Assembly: GCA_033439265.1 (NCBI GenBank)
Contig: JAVTVX010000010.1
Coordinates: 27,641,056-27,705,055, forward strand
Direction: 5' to 3'
Length of the DNA: 64,000 nt
Source of the DNA: Dillenia suffruticosa
Taxonomy: Eukaryota > Streptophyta > Magnoliopsida > Dilleniales > Dilleniaceae
Of this stretch, positions 24,401-34,825 are shown piece by piece (position 1 is the first letter of the stretch; each line of letters opens with the position of its first letter). The position numbers and the translations under genes are program-made. Under the pieces are notes generated by a model that was given only the letters and a program-made list of their open reading frames with translations, ran no database searches and was not told where the DNA came from.

Positions 24401-27400
24401 TATAAGCTTATAGCTAAGGTTTTAGCTAATAGGCTTAAAGGGGCTTTGCCTAATTTGATTGGGCCTTCCCAAAATGCCATTGTTAGAGGTACACAGATTT
24501 TGGATGGATCTTTAATAGAAGGGGCTTTGCCTAATTTGATTGGTCCTTCCCAAAATGCCATTGTTAGAGGTAGACAGATTTTGGATGGAGCTTTAATAGT
24601 TAATGAGGTGGTTGATGATTATATAAGGCAGGGAGAGACTGGGGTATTTGTAAGCTGGATATGGAGAAAGCTATGACCATGTTTGTTGGGATTTACTCTT
24701 GTATGTGCCTCAAAGAATGGGTTTTGGGTCCCGCTGGATTGAATGGATCAAAATTTGTATTTCTACTACTTCCTTTGCTGTTTTGGTGAATGGGTGTCCA
24801 ACAAATCTTTTTCATGCTTCTAGGGTCTTCGTCAAGGGAATACACTTTCGCCATCGTTATTCATTTTGGTTATGGAGGTTCTACCTATGATGTTGAGAAA
24901 GGCTGTCAAGGAGGGTATGTTTGAGTGGATTCCAGGTTGGTAGAGAAGGTCAAAGGGAGGTAATTTCCCATTTACTCTTTGCTGATGATACTATTATTTT
25001 TTGTAGTGCTGATCCTCTTCAATTATTCTATTTGAGATGCTTGTTGGTCCGTTTTGAAGTGATTTCTGGTTTGAAAATAAATTTGGTAAAAGGAGCTGAT
25101 TCCTCTTGGTGATGGTGTTATTGGGCCATTACTAGCGGAGGTGGCACGGTGTCAAGTTGGTTCCCTTCTGATCACTTAATTGGGTCTTGCACTTGGAGTG
25201 TAAGCTAACAAGGTTGCTTTATGGAATCCTATTGTGGAAAAGTTTGAGAAGCGTTTGGCAGGATGGCAACGATGTTCTGTTAAAAGGTTGGCGACTTACT
25301 TTGATTAAGAGTGTTCTGGCGAGCTTACCTGTGTATTTTATGTCCCTTTCCCCATTCCAAGTCATGTGGCCAAACAGGTGGAGAGGATTCAGCACAGATT
25401 TCTGTGGGATGGGCGGATGATGAATATAAGTATCATATGGTGAAACAGGGTATCGTGTAGCAACATGTGGAAATGGGTGGGTTAGGCATAAAGCTACTGA
25501 TGACTTTTAGTAAGGCATTGATAGGAAAGCGGTTGTAGTGGTTTATGATTGAGCAGGTCTCATTACGACGGAAAGTGGTGGTGGCCAGATTTGGAGAGGA
25601 GGGTTTTGGGTGAAAAACCAAGTTTAGTAGAGCTCCCTATGGTGTTGGAATTTGGAAGTGGATTAGTAAGGGTTGGACAGAAATTTTTCCATTACTTCAG
25701 TTTAGAGTTGGAAAGGGGATTCATTTCTCTTTTGGTAGGATGTTTGGCGTAGTGAATCCACATTGAGGGCTCAATTTCCTGATATCTATAGGATAACTCA
25801 CTTGAAGGAAGGTGTAGTTGGTGAATGTTTTAATGTGCTAGATGATGGTTCATTACATTAGGATGTTGCTCTTTTGTGCAATGTGAATGATTGGGAGTTG
25901 CCTAGAGTGTCTGAATTCTTTGTTTTTCTACAACATCAGAAATCAGATGTTACAGTGGTCAATTCAGTTTGGTGGAAGGAGCAGAAGGATGGACAGTTTA
26001 CTGTGAAGTCTTTTTTCTCTCTTTTACAGGTTGTAGCCGTAGGAGTTGGCCACTATCATCTTCCTTGAAGAGGGATTTGGAAGGCAAAGGCTCCCCTCCA
26101 GGTTTCTTTTTTCAGGTGGGGACTAGTGATGGAGAATATTCTTACCATGGATAACTTGCAAAAGAGGAGACAGTTTCTTGTGAATAGATGTTTTATGTGC
26201 AAATCTGAGACCGACTTCATCCATTATCTTTTGTTACATTGTCTGTGTGAGGGAGTTGTGGATTATGGTCTTAGGTTTTTTTGGCAGTTCTTGGGTGATG
26301 GCGGAAAGCATTGAAGATGAAGTTTTGACTGGGTCGTAGCTGCCTAAGCATAAGGCAAAGAGACATTTTTTGGCATTGTTCCCTTTGTTCATTTTTTGCC
26401 TAGTTTGGCGAGAACGAAATTTTAGGGCTTTTGAGGGTATAGAGAGCTCTTTAGATCAGCTAAAAGCTAAGTGGTTGTCTTCCTATTCTTTTTAAGTTTC
26501 TAGAGACTCTATGGACGTGGATGTAGCTTTTCTTTTTTTTAATTGCATTGAGTTTCTAGCTTTGTAATTTCCTTTTGGGTGGCTTCCCCTTGAAGCGCTT
26601 TATACAACATTTTAGTCATCACAACATAAAAAAAAATCATATCCTCTTGAAAGTTATAAAATTTCAGAATGTGAGCCAACACTAACCTGCTGCAACATTT
26701 ATTTTGGGGGAGAAAACTAAAAGGCTCATGATTTCAGAGCCTCAAACTAACCCCCTTATATGCAATCATTTCTCTGACATCCAAAGATTAGACCACTCAA
26801 CATCCTAGCACTTGAATCAAGTTCATTATTGAGTATGAAACTAGAACACCGGAAGATCTCGGGTTGAGAATTAATCATTCTAAATAGGAAATGTATAGCT
26901 AAAAAATCCACTTTCGAGTCTTTCTTTCCCAAAGAGAAGTTTGATTTAGAATATGTTAGCAACACAATGAATGGGTGGAAAAAGATGCTGATGGTAAAAA
27001 TATTAGGATGAGAGCTCTTGTGGTTAAAATCATCAAAGGTACAGAGCTAAGTGCATGAAATCTGAATTTGGAGATAGGGAACATGTGCATGTGATCCCTA
27101 GGTCAGATTTTTCCATGAAAGTACATGGTATCACAGGAAACACCAACTAACTTTTGTGTCTTCACGTATTTACTGCTAGTTTGGCTCAACGACATCAACA
27201 CAAGGCTTACCTAAAAGATCTTTCAAATCAGTAACCTCATTTGCAGCTGTAAATCCATCTGCCCTTTTTTGGTTGTTCTTTACATTTTTCGTGAGGAATA
27301 TCATTATGTATGTTTAAGTCACCAGAGAAAAAGGGACATCTCAGTAATGATATTTAGCTTTAGATATCTATACAAACTATTGTATGCTATTTATTTGTCA

Positions 27401-28776
27401 CACAGAGCAGCCCCCCCAAAAGTAGTAGAGGACAAAATCCAGTGGCTAGGTTAAAGCAACCACACCAACTGGGAGATGAGTTCTGACAAGGAAATTTTCA
27501 ATGCAAAGATGCAGTGCGGTTAATGCAAAACCAACTCTTGATTGAGAAACATAGTCACTCACCTCCTTTAACTTTTCCGGCCCCACTTCCATAAGTTCTT
27601 CTGTAGTACTATAATAATCAAGATCAATTGCAGTAGGCTGAGCTGGAACATTACCATTTTCTTGACCATCAGCCTCCCATCCATGTACCTTGCCATTTGC
27701 CCATTGTTCTTCAAAATCCGAAGAAACCTGCATAAAATCAATAGGAATATTGATAAACAATGAAAAGAACTTCATAATTTTACTACAGCTTCACCTTGAT
27801 GATGACCCTTTCAACTTATCAATATGAACATATCAAATTGATAGACCGGCCAAACTAATGAACCTAAAGCCAGGACAGGCTAAGAATGTCTTCAAGTAAA
27901 CTGTCTTCTCTCTGCATGATATCTGAACTATAATGTGCCACTCTTTCCCAACAGGTCCAAGTTCTAACACTTCTATAACCACCACATACCAGCCATCTTT
28001 CATGCTTACATTTCTAAATTCTTAAGACATAAAATGTCTGACCATGACAAGTAGGTCCTCAGATTAAATGAAACTTATTGTCACTTTTTCAACAGAATTA
28101 AAGAAATGTAACAGAAACCGGAAGATTATTGTAGGTCATAAAAAAGGAATTAAGTAGTAATAAAAGGTATAATACCAGGAAAAAAAGGAATAAAAACTAA
28201 CCTTCGTGAATATTCTATCAAGATCCTGCAGTGGCTCTGTCCGCTCAAAATAATAGATCAGATACTCCAGTAGCTTTTCCATGTATTCCCTGTACTGGCT
28301 GCATAACATTAAGTCCCACAATTATAAGATCATGCTCTGCATAAGTGAAATTATAAGAGGGAGGATATAATTCACCATGGGCCAACACGGGAGGATTTTT
28401 TTCGTCTAATTTTTGACAGAGAAAGAATTATTATATCAAGGGGAGAAGTAAAAGGGTGGACACACACTGGTTTCGCATATGCAAGTTCACTATTTATTTT
28501 TTTTCTTTTTTTTTCTTTTTTCCCCTTTTTTTGGGGGGGAGGTTGAATGATACAAGAAGAGAAATTACCTCGTTAGCTTCAATTTCCGAGAGATCTTCTC
28601 TGGTTGTGAAAACACGTCAAGGAAAGCAGAGTACTCAACAGGTTCTCCAAACTTAGAATTGATGTAGTCATTGTACAACTCATGCAAGTCCAAGTATCTT
28701 CCAAATGCCTCCTGAAAGTGAAGCACCAGTTCATGAAACACTACTAATGAACAACAACAACAACAACAACAACAGC

Positions 28777-28811
<35 letters not shown>

Positions 28812-30706
28812 GATACCACGGAAAGAAATATCTTAGCACTTTTTAGAATAAAACTTGGTCCCCCGGGGAAAGAACCACAAACCAAAATGTTGTGTGGCAG
28901 CATTTTTGGCCCAGCTGCAAAGAAAGTGCTCCATGAATACAAAAGTGCTTCATGAATGCAAATAACATTCTATCTTCTTGACAATCATGAGTCCAGAAAT
29001 ATGTTCATTTGCATATAAAGGCAAATTAAATGTTAGCTAAACTCACAGAATGAACCACTTCATAAAGATCCCATGTCATTTAGATTGTTCATCCAGCAAA
29101 TAAAAGCAAGAATGCACCTTAACTTCCATATAAATATGCTTAGTTGGATGATACCAAACTTATATTTAAGCAGGAAATGGTCAAGATTAAAAGGGGATAT
29201 GACAAAGAAATTATCAGTTAGACCGCAATCTCAAAACAAAATTGTTGTAAATGATATCATTTCTTCCAGATTTGCATGCCAAGTCCAATAAATGCACTAA
29301 GCTGTTCAGAAGGGCTTTGACACATCTACACCCAAAAAAAAAAAAAAAAGAAAAAAAAAAAAAAATCTGTTCAACAGGAAAAGGCAAAATTCTGGCAGTT
29401 CTTAGCCGTCTAGTATGGAGCTTACAATATCTTGTTTTAACTCGAGGAACATATTGAGCTTCCATAAAAAGCATATAATAATAGAAAACAGACACAGAAT
29501 TTTCCCCCTTAGCAATATTAGTTATAGAATGATTAAAAAAATCTTAGCCGTTTCACTTTATGTATCCAACATAGTAGGTCATTTCTGTAAGAGTTGGTGT
29601 GAGCAAATTGTGCATTCCATGTACATGGGGGAGTTTGGGGGGGGGGGAGAGACAGAGAGAGACCTCGCCACTGAATTCGACTCGAGGTTCTTCTTTGAGA
29701 AGCGCTTCAAAATCTTCATTAGCATCAACAACACGTGCAGCTGGATTCCGTCGATGATACTCCCTAATCTGATAGAAACCACCGCCAATTGCAATAGAAG
29801 CTTAGTACATTACCAGTGTGATCAAAAAAAAAAAATCTCAAAACTATTTCTCAAATTTTGATCAGCATCAATATGTCACCCATTTTTTTACATTTTTCCC
29901 TTCTGTAGTAATTAAGGTTAATTTTATTTTTCAATCCAATGGCAACAATAAGCTGCATCTCCATTCCACAAACTATCCCAAACCCTGCTACTATCACAAA
30001 TCTTTGGAGTGTCAATATATAAGCTTTACCATGGATGCTCGGCTGCTACGAAATTTATCAAGAAAGAATCACATTTAACATAGAATAAGCAAGCCTATAT
30101 GAGTCTAACCTTTTATGCGATTCAAATGCCCTATATGCGTCATTATCTCTTTCCATCAGAATTTACCAACTTGCTTTTGTTATATTACTCAATGAAAACA
30201 TTAGGGTTAAGGTGAAATTTAGGCTATAGACTAGCGCATTTCCTATGATGTCCCTATCATCAAAACCTTAATCACACAGCAAATTTATATTAAAATTCAA
30301 AAGTACAAAAGAGATAAACGAACAGACCTCTTTAAGTCTATCATAGAAAGCACTAAACACGTTGGTGCCAGTAGCAGTCTGGCCTCCAAGAGCCGCGATT
30401 TCATCCTTTCTCGCACTGTCTTTGTCTTCGTAAATCTCAACCTATATTCCAAATCAACCACAAAAAACATTTTAAAAAAATAAATAGAAAACTAGTGGGA
30501 CACAAATTAGGGTTTCTGATCGAGAGACGTACAAGCTTTTCGCTAGTTGAAGTGATGGAATCGATCATGATGCGGACCCTGTGGCTCTGAAAGAGACGGT
30601 CGCGATTCGTAGCGGGCTCATTCTGAAGATCCTTTACAATGAGACGCTCGAGCCTCTCGACTTCTTCGTGTGCGGCTCTGGTTACTTCCAGTAGAGTCGA
30701 CGACAT
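18414..30706 (-). CDS. SF3A3: Splicing factor 3A subunit 3 (SF3a60)
   Basis: Twelve exons, all with GT/AG sites, give 509 codons: 30706-30533, 30441-30328, 29768-29664, 28711-28569, 28298-28202, 27727-27563, 21845-21774, 21442-21284, 21099-21022, 20088-19960, 19265-19119, 18560-18414. Every junction is phase 0 except exon 4/5. The protein starts [20 protein letters not shown] and ends [11 protein letters not shown], like the plant ATROPOS protein. Landmarks are LDLDYYST-type wording ([12 protein letters not shown]), [20 protein letters not shown] and a matrin-type C2H2 zinc finger, C416-x2-C419 with H433 and H439, followed by [16 protein letters not shown]3a60 is part of the SF3a complex of the U2 snRNP and helps fix U2 at the branch site, in the nucleus. 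Length fits the family (about 500 aa). Intron 6 is 5.7 kb because of a LINE. The codon split at exon 4/5 encodes Ser. Confidence 0.96.
20340..20666 (+). mobile_element. RTE-type LINE, 3' end fragment
   Basis: In SF3A3 intron 9, antisense to the gene. The plus strand encodes broken wording of the C-terminus of plant RTE elements: [27 protein letters not shown] followed by HRRPT, and then the 3' tail with GACCCCACTTAGTGG and a TTGTTGTCG tract. Stops interrupt it and the 5' part is missing. Confidence 0.75.
20676..20782 (+). mobile_element. Second RTE LINE 3' tail
   Basis: Directly after the first RTE fragment. It repeats the last 100 bp or so of the same family (GATATGAAATAAAG block, then CTTCACTTAGTGGGATAAAG and a GGTGGTGG/GTTGTTG tract). 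This is either an independent insertion or a local duplication. Confidence 0.6.
22450..26637 (+). mobile_element. L1-type LINE, degenerate
   Basis: Plus-strand non-LTR retrotransposon in SF3A3 intron 6. In order: end of ORF1/linker (about 22530-22890); AP endonuclease with [15 protein letters not shown] (22918 on), [15 protein letters not shown] (23270) and [11 protein letters not shown] (23516); reverse transcriptase with [14 protein letters not shown] (24188), [16 protein letters not shown] (24373) and [11 protein letters not shown] (24976); zf-RVT zinc-binding region with [18 protein letters not shown] (26190). A short A tract ends it at about 26637. ORF2 is broken many times by stops and frameshifts, so it cannot be active. 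The left limit is uncertain; a weak candidate target duplication ATCATAT occurs at 22391-22397 and 26636-26642. Confidence 0.88.
24440..24601 (+). repeat. 81-bp tandem duplication within LINE RT
   Basis: Copies at 24440-24520 and 24521-24601, a few mismatches apart. Because 81 is divisible by 3 the frame stays open, and the segment [17 protein letters not shown] occurs twice. Confidence 0.95.
27728..30532 (-). other. SF3A3 introns 1-5
   Basis: Introns at 30442-30532, 29769-30327, 28712-29663, 28299-28568 and 27728-28201. Intron 3 carries the CAA microsatellite close to the exon 4 acceptor and a long A tract at 29334-29365. Intron 4 carries a T7G7 junction near 28525. No other element recognised. 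Confidence 0.7.
28750..28811. repeat. (CAA)n microsatellite next to SF3A3 exon 4
   Basis: About 20 CAA units with one CAG. On the gene strand this is (TTG)n ending about 38 nt before the exon 4 acceptor, around where a branch point would lie. Confidence 0.95.
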
Positions 30707-30796
30707 CTTCTTCAACCTTCTGTCTCAATTAAATCGACTCAAACCCTAAAACTAGCTCTTGGGTCAGGGTTTATCTGTTCGTCCCCCGCCCCCCCC

Positions 30797-30816
30797 TCTC
30801 TCTCTCTCTCTCTCTC
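30797..30816. repeat. CT run in SF3A3 leader
   Basis: About ten CT units, read as GA on the SF3A3 strand, 91-110 bp upstream of the start codon. CT/GA tracts are common in plant leaders and core promoters. Confidence 0.85.
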
Positions 30817-30973
30817 GAGGACGCGAAAGAGAGTTGATGTTAAGTCGGTGAAGCGACGGAAGGACGCAGTGCGCGGTGGGAGGGTTTTGGGGGAAGATAA
30901 AATCATTTCTTTATTTCCCGAAACCTTGCCGTTTTAATGCTTCTGACGTCCTGTTTCTTCGACCAGGAGAAGT

Positions 30974-31005
30974 ACACCGCGCAACACCGCGCGTGTACGC
31001 GGTGT
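30974..31005. promoter_or_regulatory. ACACCGCG motif cluster upstream of SF3A3
   Basis: Three copies of ACACCGCG in 32 bp: direct at 30974 and 30984, inverted at 30998. It is 270-300 bp upstream of the SF3A3 ATG in otherwise AT-rich DNA. CCGCGC and ACGCGG fit the CGCG box recognised by CAMTA factors, but function is an inference. Confidence 0.4.
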
Positions 31006-31243
31006 GAAGTTCAGATCTGTCCGTCTAAAAAAAATCGTAAAAGATTGATCGAAAGCTGTGTAAAATATTCAATTTATAAAATATAAGAGTAATCAACACT
31101 TAAAAGAGAGAAGGCGTGTAAAATATTCAATTTTAATAAGAGTAACCAACACTTGAAAGAGGAATGGCGTGTAACGAGCTTGAAATTAAAAGCCTAACAA
31201 ATCTAGCAGTTAAGAGTATATTGATCGAGAGTGTGTTAAATCA

Positions 31244-31293
31244 ATACACCTAGAGTTTTTTTTTTCTTTTTTGGTGCTGATACACCTAGAGTT
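31244..31293 (-). mobile_element. Tiny poly-T/GGTGCTG insertion with target duplication
   Basis: A 22-bp insert (31258-31279; T8 C T6 GGTGCTG) sits between exact 14-bp copies of ATACACCTAGAGTT (31244-31257 and 31280-31293). Read on the minus strand it is CAGCACC plus an A tail, as expected of an extremely 5'-truncated retroposon. Confidence 0.65.
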
Positions 31294-32292
31294 AATTGAA
31301 CAAATAAGTGTTAAAAAATAGTTAAAATGTTATTGTTATGAAATATATTGAATTTTGAATTCATAAGTTAAATCAACATAAATTAAAAGATTGGTATGAG
31401 AAAATTCTCGGTTAAAGTATTGGATATCTCTCGATTATTGTTATAACACCAGATAAATCTGAATTACGATGTTAATCCTAAATGGACTATATGCAAATTT
31501 TTATACTTGTGAAAATATGAAAAAATAATCAAATTAGGTATAAATATGAAATTTTTCCTTTTGAACCGTTTGTGAACACCGCTAGCGGTAAACCTTCAAT
31601 TTTTATGTTATTAGTTATTAGGGTACTCGGTATCAGGTAGAATTGGAATTCCCAGTGAAAAATCGACTTACTTGTAAGAGTTTTAATTTGATAGATGGTT
31701 TCTCCAATTTTGATTTCCCAGTGGATGGTTGGTGAGTGATACCTCTTGCTACAATTTCCCCACTTATCTCTTGGTATCTATTTACTCGATAAACGTCCAT
31801 TGCTTTACAAATGGGTACCTGTCAATAAATTCATTGTTTTACGATTTCTATATACGTTCTCAGTGTATCAATTTTAAAATTTCTCGGTACACATATTTAA
31901 CTCTCTTGGTATTGCCTACTTGTATCTCTCAGGTGATGAAAAATTGAATCTTGTATATTCATTATTTTACAATTTATACATATATGTATCCTTCGGTATA
32001 TTTTTTTCTGTACACTCCATTTACCAGTTGGTTTCACCTCTCGTTATATTACAATTTTCCACTCATCTTACATGTTGGTGATAGCTCCTTGGTTGAATAC
32101 CTCACAATATTTCCATTCACCTTCTTTGTATTCTCCTCCACCTCCTCAGTCACACTCATAATCACTTGTTGGAGAAATTTCCTCTCGGTAACGTAGTCAC
32201 TTAGATTAACTATTCTATCATACTTTGCAAGATATAGAAATTTCAAAGTATTACTTTAGTATCAAAACCACAACTGGACTTTCCTAATGTTA

Positions 32293-32600
32293 CACAAAGT
32301 ATTGGTATTCTACGCTACAAGAGTTTTGAGGATTGATCGGTGTTTAGTCGTCTCAGTCACATAGTATTGATACTTTACTCTTGATAGTCCGTCTCTTGCA
32401 TCGCAAAATATTAGTATTTTGCTACTCGGTTTTCGATTGCCTTACTCACAAAATACTAGTACTTTGCGATTTGGTATGCAATTGTCTGAGTCACAATGTA
32501 TTGGTACTATGCGACTGCAAGAGATTTGAAGATTGGTTGGTGTTCAGTTGTTTAAGTCACAAAATATTGGTACTTGCTATTTGGTTGTCCAATTTGGGTT
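32293..32600. repeat. Degenerate minisatellite, 45/65-bp units
   Basis: Six successive units each starting CACAAA(A/G)TATTGGTACT-like words: 32293-32357 (65 bp), 32358-32401 (44), 32402-32446 (45), 32447-32491 (45), 32492-32557 (66) and 32558 to about 32600. The first and fifth share an extra block containing GATTG(A/G)T(C/T)GGTGTT. Confidence 0.85.
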
Positions 32601-32623
32601 ACACCAAAATCCTTAACTCTACC

Positions 32624-32815
32624 GACACTTATTGGTGTAGGTGGGTGGACACCTTCGTCCTTTAATCAGGTCAGAAATTCGACTCTCTCTGGACACGGAA
32701 AAAATAATGTTGGGAGACCTATCCCGATCGGGATCTACAACGATCGATCTAGATTAGTCAAGACGAAATTCTGGATATTGAGTGATGGCGAATCTAAGAT
32801 ACCAAAAAAAAAAAA
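32624..32815 (+). mobile_element. tRNA-derived SINE with target-site duplication
   Basis: A 192-bp body with an A-box-like TAGGTGGGTGG (32638), a B-box-like AAATTCGACTC about 35 bp further on, and an A tail preceded by GATACC. It is flanked by near-identical 18-bp copies, AAAATCCTTAACTCTACC (32606-32623) and AAAATCTTTAACTCTCCC (32816-32833), 2 mismatches. It inserted at the end of the minisatellite. Confidence 0.75.
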
Positions 32816-34001
32816 AAAATCTTTAACTCTCCCCTTTTTGTAATAATACAAGATGCTCAAATCCTTCTTTAAAATCAGGTCTAGAATTTAATTTTTGGGG
32901 TGTTGGATGAACATTTGAAATCTTTTGATATTGAGATTTGATGGTAATGAATTAAATTTGAGAGAAAAAAGAAAAATAGTTGAGAATGTGAGATGAAGCG
33001 GGCTTCTAGAATATTACTTCTACTTTTATTCTCAAACATATTTTCAATATTTGTTTAATGACCTTCTTACATTTTTAATTTGCACAAATATCCGATATAT
33101 ACTCTTGGGTTACCGTGAAAATCACCCTTATGAGTTTAAATACTAGATGTTATGTTTTGTTTAGAAAATATATTCGGTGATGAGGAAGAAGGGTTGGAAT
33201 AGAAATCATAATTTATAGAAATAAATTTAAAATAATAAAAATTGTGAAATATTTAAAATATGAAATATAATGTAAATTGTGTATTAAATAATTATAGGGT
33301 CTGAGTGATTTGGTGGCAGATCGAGCTTTTTGGAGGAAGTAGAGTTCAACGGTTCAAACTTCTATGATTTCAAGTTTCACGAGAGATGGATGTTTGATGT
33401 AATTGCCAAGAGGAGTGCCGATAGGTAAATTGGGTGGAGAAAACCAAGAGGTACTGAAAGGTAAATAATACAAGTGCTGAGAGGTGCTAGTGTGTCCAAC
33501 ACCAAGAAAGGTAGTAATCATCCAACCGACAGATAAATACGAATAGAGTATACTAAGAAGTAGAAATCATCGGGAAAAATAGAGTAATGAATACCGACAA
33601 GATGGGGAGAATTGCACTGACAAGGTTGCTATCGAGAGATAAACATGTACTAGGAGTTTCACAACTACCGTATCGAGAAGTAATATACCGAGAGGTGATA
33701 GGGGAAGTATATCGAGAGATACATAAAAAGACGAGTTGCAAGGTAACGTATGTCGAATGAAAAAAATGGTATAAATACAGGAAGACAAGTGTAAATGCTC
33801 CACATAAATGTAAACCGTTCAGTAAGTATAGATATAAATAGTTTGATAAATGTAAATATAAATTGTTTGGTAACTAAGAGATCCAAATACATCAGATATC
33901 AAGATCCAAGAAATAAATGAAAAAATATTAACGAAATGTAACAATAGGAGATGAAATAAAGTAATGTACGGACAAGTAAATGAAAATCAAGAAATAATAA
34001 A

Positions 34002-34075
34002 TCAACTTCTTATCGAGAAGTCAAACTCTACCGAGCATTCAACTTCTTATCGAGAAGTCAAACTCTACCGAGCAT
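34002..34075. repeat. Perfect 37-bp tandem duplication with hairpin
   Basis: Two identical 37-bp copies (34002-34038, 34039-34075). Each contains CTTCTTATCGAGAAG, an imperfect palindrome, followed by CTCTACCGAGCAT. It lies in the right arm of the putative inverted-repeat element. Confidence 0.95.
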
Positions 34076-34330
34076 AAAAAATCCTGATGATAACTGAATA
34101 CTGAACACACATCAAATTGTACTGAATATTAAACACTCTAATAGCTGAACATTTAAAATTTGAGAGTTTATCAACCGAGAATTTATAAAAATTCTTATAC
34201 ACTCCAAAAGATAAAATTCACATTTGTATCTAAATAAATTATTTTCCTATATTTTTACGAAACAAAAATCTCATGTATGGGTTAATATTACAACAACCGA
34301 ACCTTTATGGTGTGAAAGGAAAAATAAAGA

Positions 34331-34825
34331 CAAAACTTTACGGCAGATAAATGACTTTCATACACTATGATCATTATTAGATACACCATTCTTCTTAATT
34401 GTAACTGAAAAATAATAATTTTGGAATCAGCAATAAATACGAAAAGTAGTAATCAAGTAAATCAAATGTTTAGAAGTAGAAAAGACAAATATAAACCTTC
34501 ACAATAAAGGAATGACTTCTATATACCACGATCATCATTAAACACCCCACTCTTATCCACTACAACTGAAAATAATTTTTTGTGAGAGAGACACATAAAA
34601 ATATGCAAACATTTTTTTAAAAAGAAAAAAATTAATGAGCAGTGGACTATCTCCATTTCCCGTGCTTAGAGAGAGAGAGAGAGAGTGAGAGAGTATAATT
34701 TGCTAAACAAACACTTGCCTATATCCATTTGCCTCGCTTATATATTATATATAGAGAAATGATTTTCATACATCATGATCATTAAAGTCATGGTATACTG
34801 TTCTTTTCAACTAATATGTATAACA
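34331..34825. repeat. Three diverged copies of a roughly 65-90-bp unit
   Basis: Copies near 34331-34420, 34491-34575 and 34755-34825 share a GACTTYxATAxACxAYGATCAT core and, in the first two, a CAACTGAAAA/TAACTGAAAA end. A GA-rich tract lies between the second and third (34668-34692). Confidence 0.65.

Larger units (their letters stand above)
21846..27562 (-). other. SF3A3 intron 6 (5.7 kb)
   Basis: Bounded by the exon 6 donor GTGAGT and the exon 7 acceptor TTTGTAG. Most of its length is an antisense L1-type LINE (about 22450-26637). The flanks hold a short CATGT run at about 22209-22231 and nothing else recognised. Confidence 0.85.
31400..34310. mobile_element. Putative decayed element with long inverted arms
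   Basis: The outer part of the left arm (about 31460-31580) aligns by eye with the reverse complement of about 34180-34290: both contain an ATATxxxAAAATAAT block followed by TAxGTAxAAATxTGAA and a TCTTTTG/CCTTTTG block. Inside, the left arm repeats CTCGGTA/CTCTCGGTAT-type words on the plus strand and the right arm (33400-34070) repeats the complementary TACCGAG/ATCGAGAG words. No transposase ORF, terminal motif or target duplication was identified, so the class is unknown and the limits are rough. Confidence 0.4.
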
